Assembly (NCBI GenBank): GCA_006844635.1
Contig: SPJO01000065.1
Location: 1 to 15,217 of the forward strand
From: Methylophilaceae bacterium
GTDB taxonomy: Bacteria; Pseudomonadota; Gammaproteobacteria; Burkholderiales; Methylophilaceae
Direction of reading: 5' to 3'
DNA length: 15,217 bases
The position numbers were made by a program, and so were the translations under genes. Positions 6,303 through 13,474 of the stretch are shown here, one piece after another (within the stretch, counting starts at the first letter, position 1; each line of letters opens with the position of its first letter). Under the pieces are notes generated by a model. The model had not been told where the DNA came from and did no database searches. It saw only the letters and a list, made by a program, of their open reading frames with translations.

Positions 6303-6422
6303 AGCTTCGGCCGCCCAAGTGAAAAACACTTGTGCTTAACGTCGCTACGCGAGTTAGCCTGCACTGAAGTTCTCAGTGAGGTGAATGGCGTTACGGTATA
6401 TCTCCGAAGTGAGGCGATTTAA
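6270..6422 (+). CDS. orf50: short reading frame starting like NuoD, inserted between nuoC and nuoD
   Basis: The 50-codon frame starts at the ATG overlapping the nuoC stop and ends at TAA overlapping the nuoD ATG, so both junctions read TAATG and ribosomes could pass from nuoC through this frame into nuoD. Residues 1-11 (MAEIHNYTMNF) equal those of NuoD. From residue 12 the sequence switches abruptly from the NuoD continuation (GPQHPAAHG) to unrelated sequence (SFGRPSEKHLCLTS through to YLRSEAI), which I do not recognise. It has no signal peptide or membrane segment. AAGGG at 6254-6258 is a possible Shine-Dalgarno. It may be a translated leader or relay peptide, or merely an open frame left by the insertion. 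Whether the peptide itself matters is unknown. Confidence 0.5.
   Translation: MAEIHNYTMNFSFGRPSEKHLCLTSLRELACTEVLSEVNGVTVYLRSEAI
6303..6410 (+). other. Unrecognised insert with potential to fold as a multi-branched structure
   Basis: By hand pairing, CTTCGG (6305-6310) pairs with CCGAAG (6404-6409) as an outer stem, and CGCC (6312-6315) with GGCG (6387-6390) as an inner stem. They enclose three hairpins. These are CAAGTG-AAAAA-CACTTG (6316-6332), a 9-pair stem with one bulged G around a TAC loop (6336-6357), and CACTGA-AGTTC-TCAGTG extended by CCT/AGG across a bulged G (6358-6381). About 34 base pairs in 105 bases is more than expected of coding or spacer DNA. It could be a structured RNA, a small mobile element with 6-base inverted ends, or an mRNA processing signal. 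No known RNA family was recognised and no folding energy was computed. Confidence 0.55.
6411..6414 (+). promoter_or_regulatory. Shine-Dalgarno for nuoD supplied by the insert
   Basis: GAGG in the context AGTGAGGCG lies 7 bases before the nuoD ATG at 6422. It is inside the inserted segment, so nuoD now has a ribosome site that the original nuoC/TAATG/nuoD junction would not have had. Confidence 0.6.
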
Positions 6423-6454
6423 TGGCTGAGATACACAATTACACGATGAACTTT
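6420..6454 (+). repeat. Direct repeat, downstream copy (real nuoD start)
   Basis: This is the second copy of the 35-base repeat, whose first copy is at 6268-6302. It includes TAATG and the first 11 codons of the intact nuoD, which then continues with the expected GPQHPAAHG. The two copies flank a 117-base unique insert. Confidence 0.97.
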
Positions 6455-7675
6455 GGGCCACAGCATCCGGCGGCGCATGGCGTGTTGCGTTTGGTGTTGG
6501 AGTTGGATGGTGAAGTCATTCAACGTGCTGACCCGCACATCGGTTTGCTACATCGTGGAACAGAGAAGCTAGCAGAAAATAGGACTTATCTTCAGTCGGT
6601 GCCCTATATGGATCGCCTAGATTATGTGTCGATGATGGCCAATGAACATGCTTATGTCATGGCGATTGAGAAGATGCTCGGTTTGGAAGTGCCTATTCGC
6701 GCGCAATATATACGCGTGATGTTTGATGAAATTACGCGCATCTTGAATCATTTGTTATGGATTGGCGCACATGGCCTCGATTTGGGTGCCATGACGATGT
6801 TTATTTATGCATTCCGTGAGCGTGAAGATTTATTCGACGTGTATGAAGCGGTTTCTGGTGCGCGTATGCATGCCGCTTATTACCGTCCGGGTGGTGTCTA
6901 TCGAGATTTACCAGAGAAGATGCCACAGTATGAAACCAGTAAGTTTCGTAACAAGGCGCAGTTGAATAAACTCAATGAGAACCGTCAAGGCTCTGTACTA
7001 GACTTTATTGAAGATTTTACTAACCGCTTCCCAACCTATGTTGATGAGTATGAGACCTTGTTGACGGATAACCGTATTTGGAAACAACGGACAGTGGGTA
7101 TCGGTGTGGTTTCACCTGAACGTGCATTGGCATTAGGTCTCACTGGGCCGATGCTGCGTGGGTCAGGTGTTGAGTGGGATTTGCGCCGAAAACAGCCTTA
7201 TGAAGTTTATGATCAGTTGGACTTTGATATCCCAATCGGCGTGAATGGTGACTGTTATGACCGTTATTTAGTGCGGATGGAAGAATTCCGGCAGTCAAAT
7301 CGTATTATTAAACAATGTGTCGATTGGCTGCGCAAAAATCCAGGCCCTGTAATCACAGATGACAATAAGGTAGCGCCACCTGACCGTGAAGGCATGAAAA
7401 CCAATATGGAAGACATGATTCACCACTTTAAGTTGTTTACTGAAGGCTTTCATGTGCCTGCAGGCGAAGCCTATGCGGCAATTGAACATCCTAAAGGTGA
7501 GTTTGGTATCTATATGGTGTCAGATGGGGCAAATAAGCCTTACCGTTTAAAAATTAGAGCGCCTGGCTTTGCCCATATTGCAGCCATGGACGAAATGACA
7601 CGAGGCCATATGTTAGCTGATTTAGTGGCAGTGATTGGTACGCAAGATATTGTGTTCGGCGAGATTGATAGGTAA
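6422..7675 (+). CDS. nuoD: NADH-quinone oxidoreductase subunit D
   Basis: NuoD (49 kDa subunit) forms, with NuoB, the quinone-binding cavity of complex I. The 417-residue product has the N-terminal FGPQHPAAHGVLRLVLELDG (11-30) and the nearby HIGLLHRGTEKLAE. The PGGVYRDLP and SGARMHAAYYRP blocks sit in the middle, and KIRAPGFAHI lies near the C-terminus with the ending IVFGEIDR. Length and sequence are typical, so the gene looks functional despite the disturbance just upstream. The ATG overlaps the orf50 stop (TAATG) and has its own Shine-Dalgarno inside the insert. nuoE starts 3 bases after the stop. Confidence 0.98.
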   Translation: MAEIHNYTMNFGPQHPAAHGVLRLVLELDGEVIQRADPHIGLLHRGTEKLAENRTYLQSVPYMDRLDYVSMMANEHAYVMAIEKMLGLEVPIRAQYIRVMFDEITRILNHLLWIGAHGLDLGAMTMFIYAFREREDLFDVYEAVSGARMHAAYYRPGGVYRDLPEKMPQYETSKFRNKAQLNKLNENRQGSVLDFIEDFTNRFPTYVDEYETLLTDNRIWKQRTVGIGVVSPERALALGLTGPMLRGSGVEWDLRRKQPYEVYDQLDFDIPIGVNGDCYDRYLVRMEEFRQSNRIIKQCVDWLRKNPGPVITDDNKVAPPDREGMKTNMEDMIHHFKLFTEGFHVPAGEAYAAIEHPKGEFGIYMVSDGANKPYRLKIRAPGFAHIAAMDEMTRGHMLADLVAVIGTQDIVFGEIDR

Positions 7676-7678
7676 CGC

Positions 7679-8152
7679 ATGTTAAGTAAAGAGTCGATAG
7701 AAAAGATAGAGTACGAGCTGACCAAATACCCTGAAGACCAGCGGCGCGCGGCAGTCATGAGTGCTTTGCGGATTGTGCAGACAGAAAAAGGGTGGTTGTC
7801 ACCAGAAAGCATTAGTGATGTCGCGCAATATCTAGGCATTCCAGAAATTGCAGCACTAGAAGTGGCGACTTTCTACAATATGTATGACTTGGAGCCAGTC
7901 GGTGAGCATAAGATTACAATTTGCACCAACATTTCATGCATGTTGCGTAATAGTGATGAAATTGTTGAGCACTTACAGAAAAAACTAGGTGTTGGTTTTA
8001 ATGAAGTAACCAAAGATGGCAAATTTTGCTTGAAAGAGGGCGAGTGCATGGGTGCTTGCGGTGGCGCACCTCTAATGAGTGTGAACAACACGAAGATGCA
8101 TGAATTTTTGACTGTTGAAAAAGTTGATGAGATTTTAAAGGAGCTGGAATAG
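7679..8152 (+). CDS. nuoE: NADH-quinone oxidoreductase subunit E
   Basis: NuoE (24 kDa subunit) is a thioredoxin-like [2Fe-2S] protein of the NADH-dehydrogenase module that holds cluster N1a beside NuoF. The 157-residue product has the four ligands C82 and C87 (CTNISC) and C123 and C127 (GECMGACGGAP), with the family's WLSPESI and VATFYNMY motifs before them. The stop overlaps the GTG start of nuoF by one base (TAGTG), indicating coupled translation. No anomalies. Confidence 0.97.
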   Translation: MLSKESIEKIEYELTKYPEDQRRAAVMSALRIVQTEKGWLSPESISDVAQYLGIPEIAALEVATFYNMYDLEPVGEHKITICTNISCMLRNSDEIVEHLQKKLGVGFNEVTKDGKFCLKEGECMGACGGAPLMSVNNTKMHEFLTVEKVDEILKELE

Positions 8153-9480
8153 TGGCTGCTAAAAAATCCACCAAAACAGCAAAGCCAGTCATGACGGATT
8201 TAAAAGGTCAGACGCTGATTACCTTACGGACGCTAAAAGAGAAAAATCCAGCTTCATTAGCAACCTATGAAAAGCTGGGTGGCTATCAGCAATTAAAACG
8301 TTTAATTACTGATAAGGTGAAAGCCATCGATGTGATTAACCAGGTCAAAGTTTCAGGTCTGCGTGGTCGTGGTGGTGCAGGCTTCCCGACAGGGCTTAAG
8401 TGGAGCTTTATGCCACGTTATTTCGATGGTACGAAGTATTTGGTTTGCAATACGGATGAAGGTGAGCCTGGTACATTTAAAGACCGCGATATTATTCGTT
8501 ATAACCCACATCAATTGATTGAGGGCATGGCTATTGCTGCTTATACCTTGGGTGCTGAAGTGGGCTATAACTATATTCATGGTGAAATCTGGGCAGAGTA
8601 CGAAATTTTTGAATCGGCCTTAGCTGAGGCGAGAGAAGCTGGTTATATTGGTAAAAACCTATTTGGCAGCAATGTAAACTTTGATTTATATGCTGTGCAT
8701 GGCTATGGTGCCTATATTTGTGGTGAAGAGACGGCGCTGATTGAATCGATTGAAGGTAAAAAAGGTCAACCTCGATTTAAACCGCCATTCCCTGCCAGTT
8801 ATGGTGTGTTTGGTAAACCAACCAACGTGAATAACACAGAAAGCTACACCAGTATCCCTTGGATATTGCAACATGGTGGACAAGCCTTTGCCGATGTTGG
8901 TGTTGCTGCTTCAGGCGGCAGTAAGCTCTTTTCAGTGTCTGGGCATGTCGAAAAGCCAGGGAACTATGAAGTGAATATGGGCATGCCATTTACGGAACTG
9001 CTAGCCATGGCTGGGGGCGTCTGGAAGGGTCGCAAATTAAAAGCAGTGATTCCTGGCGGCCCATCAACAGCAGTGATGCATGCAGAAGCGATTTTAGAAG
9101 CAACCATGGACTATAACGGCTTAGGTAAGGCGGGCTCAAGTTTAGGTGCTGGCTCAATGATTGTGATGGACGAAACCACATGCATGGTCAAAGCGCTAAA
9201 ACGGTTGAGCTATTTCTTTTATGAAGAAAGTTGTGGTCAATGTACACCTTGTCGTGAAGGGACAGGCTGGGTTTATCGCGTGATTAAGCGCATTACTGAT
9301 GGCGAGGGCAAGATGGAAGATTTAGACTTGCTAGCAGATGTGAGTAACAATATCTCAGGCCGTACCATTTGTGCGCTTGGCGATGCTGCAGCGACACCTG
9401 TGTTGAGTTTTATTAAGCATTTTCGTCCAGAGTTTGAATACTATATTCAACATGGCAAAAGCATGGTAGACGGAAAATAA
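8152..9480 (+). CDS. nuoF: NADH-quinone oxidoreductase subunit F
   Basis: NuoF (51 kDa subunit) binds NADH and FMN and holds cluster N3, the entry point for electrons. The 442-residue product has the glycine-rich NADH site GLRGRGGAGFPTG (69-81) and the FMN region CNTDEGEPGTFKDRD (99-113). GAYICGEETALIESIEGKKG follows (186-205). The N3 ligands are C361, C364, C367 (SCGQCTPCREG) and C407 (RTICALGD). The start is GTG at 8152, overlapping the nuoE stop. A basic N-terminal stretch (AAKKSTKTAKPV) precedes an alternative ATG at codon 14; the overlap favours the GTG but does not prove it. Confidence 0.97.
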   Translation: MAAKKSTKTAKPVMTDLKGQTLITLRTLKEKNPASLATYEKLGGYQQLKRLITDKVKAIDVINQVKVSGLRGRGGAGFPTGLKWSFMPRYFDGTKYLVCNTDEGEPGTFKDRDIIRYNPHQLIEGMAIAAYTLGAEVGYNYIHGEIWAEYEIFESALAEAREAGYIGKNLFGSNVNFDLYAVHGYGAYICGEETALIESIEGKKGQPRFKPPFPASYGVFGKPTNVNNTESYTSIPWILQHGGQAFADVGVAASGGSKLFSVSGHVEKPGNYEVNMGMPFTELLAMAGGVWKGRKLKAVIPGGPSTAVMHAEAILEATMDYNGLGKAGSSLGAGSMIVMDETTCMVKALKRLSYFFYEESCGQCTPCREGTGWVYRVIKRITDGEGKMEDLDLLADVSNNISGRTICALGDAAATPVLSFIKHFRPEFEYYIQHGKSMVDGK

Positions 9481-9481
9481 T

Positions 9482-11917
9482 ATGTTAAAGATTGAAATAG
9501 ACGGCAAACCAGTAGAAGTTGATCACGGCACCACGATTATTGATGCTGCTGATAAGCTCGGCGTGTCGATTCCGCGTTTTTGTTACCACAAAAAACTATC
9601 CGTCGCAGCGAACTGCCGGATGTGCCTCGTTGAGGTTGAGAAGTTTGGTAAACCATTACCTGCTTGCGCAACACCAGTTGCAGAGGGCATGAAAATCTTC
9701 ACCAAGAGCAAAGCGGCTGTTGAAGCGCAACAAAGTGTGATGGAGTTCTTGCTCATTAATCACCCGTTAGATTGCCCAATATGTGATCAAGGTGGTGAAT
9801 GTGACTTGCAAGATATTGCAGTCGCTTATGGGACAAGTGGCTCGCGCTATACAGAAGAGAAGCGCGTTGTTTTTAATAAAAATATTGGTCCGCTCATTAG
9901 TACTGATATGACGCGGTGCATACAATGTACGCGTTGCGTACGATTTCTAAAAGAAGTTGGTGGTATGCAAGAGCTCGGTATGGTTGGCCGTGGTGAACAT
10001 GCCGAGATTACCGCCTATGTTGACCAGAGTGTTAACTCAGAGCTATCAGGCAATATTATTGATTTATGTCCTGTGGGCGCGCTCACGAATAAGCCGTTCC
10101 GCTATTCTGCACGTAGTTGGGAGCTGGTGCGACGCCCATCGATTGCACCACACGATAGTTTAGGTTCACATATCGAAGTGCACGTAAAAGACAATAAAGT
10201 CATGCGTGTCTTGCCACGTGAAAAAGAAAGCATTAATGAATGTTGGTTATCTGATCGTGACCGTTATTCATATGAAGGCTTAAATAGTCCAGACCGTCTT
10301 AAAGTGCCCATGATTAAGCATCATGGCGAGTGGCAAGAAACAGATTGGAAAACCGCATTAGAGTATGCGGCTGGTCAGATTAAAGATATTACCAATGAAC
10401 ATGGTAGCGATGCCTTGGGTGTGTTGGTTTCTCCGAACAGCACGATGGAAGAAGGCTATTTAATCAAAGAGTTAGCTAATGATATGGGTTGTGGTAATGT
10501 TGACTACCGCTTGCGTCAAACGGACTTCAGGTTAGATGGTAAACGAGTTGGTACACCATGGATGGGCTGTAATATTGATGATATCGAACACTTGGATCGT
10601 ATCTTATTAATCGGTTCGAACATCCGTAATGAGCACCCATTACTTGCACAACGTTTCCGTAAAGCGGTGGATAATGGCGCGGAATTAAATATTATCAGTC
10701 CATTAGACAATAACCCATTGATGGATATCGCACACAAGATTATTTGTACGCCGAATGACATGGTCAATGTGCTTGCGCAGATTCTAAAAGGCATGTCTAA
10801 ATTGCAGCGCTTATCCTTATGCTTGCCACCTTCTTTAAGCGAGTTGTTAGAGAAGATTCATGTGCGACCGAATACGGAAGTCATGGCTGAAAGCTTGGCT
10901 GGTTTAGGTAAGACGTTTAACTTGATCGCACCGAAAGTCGGTATATTCTTGGGTAATATGGCGTTGAGTGCACCACGGTTTACCGAAATGTATAGCTTGG
11001 CGGAAGCCATTGGTGGGGTATCTGGTGCAAAAGGTGGTATTTTGCCCTCAGCGGCAAATAGCACAGGGATGCATATGATGGGCGTGATGCCATCAGCAAC
11101 GGGGATGCATGCAAGGGCGATGTTAGAAGTGCCACGCAAGGCTTATATGCTGCTCAATATCGAGCCAGAGTTGGATTGTCAACACGCGGCATTAGCCAGA
11201 GAAGCGATGAAAAAAGCAGAATGTGTTGTGGCCTTAACGGCGTACAAATCGGAAGCTTTAGAGAATGCTGACGTACTATTACCGATTGCGCCATTTACAG
11301 AAACATCCGGCTCATTTATGAGTATGGAAGGGCGCATTCAAACATTTAAGGCAGTCGTTAAGCCACTGGGTGAATCTAGGCCGGCTTGGAAAGTGATTCG
11401 TGTATTGGCGAACACCTTAGGTTTAAAAGGGTTTGACTTTGAAAGCACCGATGATGTGCGAACAAAAATGTTTGAAGGTGAGAAGCCTTCAACGGTTGCC
11501 CGTAAAAAGCTCAATAATAATATGAAAGAGCTTGTGGAAATTGAGGTTAAGATTAAATCTGAGGGTTTGCAGCGCATCGGTGAGGTGCCGCAATATGAAG
11601 CAGATCCTATTGTGCGCCGCTCAGGACCACTGCAAAAAACCAAATACAATATTCAACGTAGGGCGAGAATGAATCCTGAAGACTTGCGTATGATGGGAAT
11701 TGTTGAAGGCGATGCGGTTCTGGTGAAACAAGACCAAGGTCGTGCTGTGCTCATGGTGCGCTCAGATGCACATGTCGCGAGAGGTTGCGTCAGAGTGGCG
11801 GCCTCACATAAACAAACGGTTGGCTTGGGTGACTTAATGGGTGATATTGCCATTGATAAAATTCCAGCAGAAGAGCAAGAAGCCGCCAAAGCACAAGCAA
11901 TGGAAGCGTATAGCTGA
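9482..11917 (+). CDS. nuoG: NADH-quinone oxidoreductase subunit G
   Basis: NuoG (75 kDa subunit) passes electrons from NuoF through several iron-sulfur clusters. The 811-residue product has an N-terminal ferredoxin domain with N1b ligands C34, C45, C48, C62. N5 ligands are H94, C98, C101, C107 (CPICDQGGEC), and N4 ligands are C146, C149, C152 (CIQCTRC) and C196. A long molybdopterin-oxidoreductase-like domain follows. At the place where some bacteria, including E. coli, have the extra N7 CxxCxxxC motif, this protein reads HDSLGSH, so N7 is absent, as in mitochondrial-type subunits. Residues 460 onward are less conserved, as usual. The start is one base after the nuoF stop, and the stop overlaps the nuoH ATG (TGATG). 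Confidence 0.96.
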   Translation: MLKIEIDGKPVEVDHGTTIIDAADKLGVSIPRFCYHKKLSVAANCRMCLVEVEKFGKPLPACATPVAEGMKIFTKSKAAVEAQQSVMEFLLINHPLDCPICDQGGECDLQDIAVAYGTSGSRYTEEKRVVFNKNIGPLISTDMTRCIQCTRCVRFLKEVGGMQELGMVGRGEHAEITAYVDQSVNSELSGNIIDLCPVGALTNKPFRYSARSWELVRRPSIAPHDSLGSHIEVHVKDNKVMRVLPREKESINECWLSDRDRYSYEGLNSPDRLKVPMIKHHGEWQETDWKTALEYAAGQIKDITNEHGSDALGVLVSPNSTMEEGYLIKELANDMGCGNVDYRLRQTDFRLDGKRVGTPWMGCNIDDIEHLDRILLIGSNIRNEHPLLAQRFRKAVDNGAELNIISPLDNNPLMDIAHKIICTPNDMVNVLAQILKGMSKLQRLSLCLPPSLSELLEKIHVRPNTEVMAESLAGLGKTFNLIAPKVGIFLGNMALSAPRFTEMYSLAEAIGGVSGAKGGILPSAANSTGMHMMGVMPSATGMHARAMLEVPRKAYMLLNIEPELDCQHAALAREAMKKAECVVALTAYKSEALENADVLLPIAPFTETSGSFMSMEGRIQTFKAVVKPLGESRPAWKVIRVLANTLGLKGFDFESTDDVRTKMFEGEKPSTVARKKLNNNMKELVEIEVKIKSEGLQRIGEVPQYEADPIVRRSGPLQKTKYNIQRRARMNPEDLRMMGIVEGDAVLVKQDQGRAVLMVRSDAHVARGCVRVAASHKQTVGLGDLMGDIAIDKIPAEEQEAAKAQAMEAYS

Positions 11918-12945
11918 TGGAATACTTGGCGACATTATTCGGTAGTTACTGGCCTAACATTGAGTTAACGGCATGGACGTTGATGAAGATTGTGGCGATT
12001 GTCGCGCCGCTGATGATCGGTGTTGCATATCTTACCTATGCTGAGCGTAAAATCATTGGGTATATGCAAGTGCGAATGGGCCCTAATCGTGTAGGTTACT
12101 TTGGCTTATTGCAGCCGATGGCTGATGGTATCAAGCTATTGATGAAAGAAATTGTGTTGCCAACGGCTTCAAACAAAGGGCTATTCTTGCTTGGTCCTGT
12201 ATTGGCGATTGCCCCGGCATTTGCTGCTTGGGCTGTGATTCCTTTTGATGCGACGTTGGTATTAGCGGATATTGATGCTGGCTTGTTGTATGTGTTGGCG
12301 ATGACATCAATCGCCGTTTATGGGGTGATTATTGCTGGCTGGGCCTCTAATTCTAAGTATGCATTTCTTGGCAGTCTGCGTTCAGCTGCGCAAATTGTTT
12401 CTTATGAAATTGCCATGGGTTTCTGCCTAGTTGGGGTGCTCATGTGCGCCAATAGCTTGAATTTAGGCAAAATCGTTTTGGGGCAAGAGGGCGGCCTATT
12501 GCATTGGTATTTCTTGCCACTGTTCCCATTATTTATTGTTTACTTTATTAGCGCGGTAGCAGAAACTAACCGTGCACCGTTTGATGTTGCAGAAGGTGAA
12601 TCTGAGATTGTTGCTGGTTTCCACGTCGAATACTCAGGCATGGCCTTTGCCATATTCTTCTTGGCAGAGTATGCCAATATTTGGTTAGTTTGCACGTTAG
12701 GTGCTTTGATGTTCCTAGGTGGTTGGTTATCACCCGTGTCATTCTTACCAGATGGTATTTGGTGGCTGTTGATTAAAATGGCTTTCCTAGTGTTCTTCTT
12801 CCTATGGTTTAGAGCAACCTTTCCAAGATATCGTTATGACCAAATCATGCGCTTAGGCTGGAAAGTGTTTATTCCAATTACCATTGTTTGGATTGTTGTT
12901 GTTGGCGGTATGATGCAAACAGATTATGCACATTGGTTTCATTAG
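11917..12945 (+). CDS. nuoH: NADH-quinone oxidoreductase subunit H
   Basis: NuoH (ND1 homologue) is the membrane subunit that forms the quinone entry chamber and couples quinone chemistry to proton pumping. The 342-residue product has about eight membrane helices. The conserved cytoplasmic loops are AERKIIGYMQVRMGPNRVG (42-60), SYEIAMGF (162-169), and the acidic ETNRAPFDVAEGESE (216-230) followed by EYSGMAF. The first helix begins shortly after the ATG, which overlaps the nuoG stop by one base. A 37-base spacer separates it from nuoI. Confidence 0.97.
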   Translation: MEYLATLFGSYWPNIELTAWTLMKIVAIVAPLMIGVAYLTYAERKIIGYMQVRMGPNRVGYFGLLQPMADGIKLLMKEIVLPTASNKGLFLLGPVLAIAPAFAAWAVIPFDATLVLADIDAGLLYVLAMTSIAVYGVIIAGWASNSKYAFLGSLRSAAQIVSYEIAMGFCLVGVLMCANSLNLGKIVLGQEGGLLHWYFLPLFPLFIVYFISAVAETNRAPFDVAEGESEIVAGFHVEYSGMAFAIFFLAEYANIWLVCTLGALMFLGGWLSPVSFLPDGIWWLLIKMAFLVFFFLWFRATFPRYRYDQIMRLGWKVFIPITIVWIVVVGGMMQTDYAHWFH

Positions 12946-12982
12946 GCACAGAGATTAATTAAAGGATGCTTAATTCGTAATT

Positions 12983-13474
12983 ATGTTTAAACAGATTAAA
13001 GACACACTGGGCAGTTTAATGCTCGTCGAACTGCTGAAGGGGCTTGCCGTCACAGGCCGCTACTTCTTTGCGCCAAAAATGACCATTCGTTACCCAGAGG
13101 AGCGCACGCCGCAGTCTAATCGTTTCCGTGGTTTGCATGCGTTACGTCGTTATCCAAATGGCGAAGAGCGCTGCATTGCCTGTAAGTTATGCGAGGCGGT
13201 TTGTCCAGCGATGGCGATTACGATTGAGTCTGAGCAACGAGAAGACAATACGCGGCGTACAACGCGCTACGATATTGATTTAACCAAATGTATTTTCTGT
13301 GGCTTATGTGAAGAGTCATGCCCGGTAGATTCGATTGTGGAAACACGGGTATTTGATTATCACGGCGAACAGCGTGGTGACTTGTTATACACCAAGGACA
13401 TGCTACTAGCAGTCGGTGATAAACATGAAAAGCAAATTGCTGCTGACCGCGCACAAGATAAGAAGTATAGATAA
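12983..13474 (+). CDS. nuoI: NADH-quinone oxidoreductase subunit I
   Basis: NuoI (TYKY homologue) carries two [4Fe-4S] clusters, N6a and N6b, that pass electrons to N2 in NuoB. The 163-residue product has two ferredoxin motifs: CIACKLCEAVCP (C64, C67, C70, C74) and CIFCGLCEESCP (C103, C106, C109, C113). An amphipathic N-terminal region (about 1-35) lies on the membrane surface. AAAGGATGC upstream could serve as ribosome site, although it is about 14 bases from the ATG. The stop overlaps the nuoJ ATG (TAATG), the same junction style as nuoC/orf50/nuoD. Confidence 0.97.
   Translation: MFKQIKDTLGSLMLVELLKGLAVTGRYFFAPKMTIRYPEERTPQSNRFRGLHALRRYPNGEERCIACKLCEAVCPAMAITIESEQREDNTRRTTRYDIDLTKCIFCGLCEESCPVDSIVETRVFDYHGEQRGDLLYTKDMLLAVGDKHEKQIAADRAQDKKYR

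Noticed and set aside
6334..6359. Resemblance of GCTTAAC...GTTAGCC in the insert to integron attC core sites
   Set aside because: The left box fits RYYYAAC, but the right box breaks GTTRRRY. The whole unit is only 26 bases with a 3-base loop, far shorter than attC sites, and no integrase or cassette context is seen.
6270..6422. A frameshifted or broken nuoD 5' end (pseudogene fragment)
   Set aside because: The downstream nuoD is complete from its first codon, and the upstream copy is only 11 codons long. It is a duplicated segment, not a disrupted gene.
6268..6454. Self-splicing group I or II intron removing the 152-base unit
   Set aside because: Within the repeat no cut point gives the U at the 5' exon end and G at the intron end expected for group I. 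No group II GUGYG start or domain V hairpin is present, the size is too small, and nuoD already has its own complete start so splicing is not needed.
10516..11889. Several 78-103-codon minus-strand frames opposite nuoG
   Set aside because: They lie antisense to a conserved gene, have no ribosome sites or recognisable motifs, and are explained by the codon pattern of nuoG.
9482..11917. Missing N7 cysteine motif in NuoG as a defect
   Set aside because: N7 is known to be absent in many bacteria and in mitochondria, so its absence here is normal variation.
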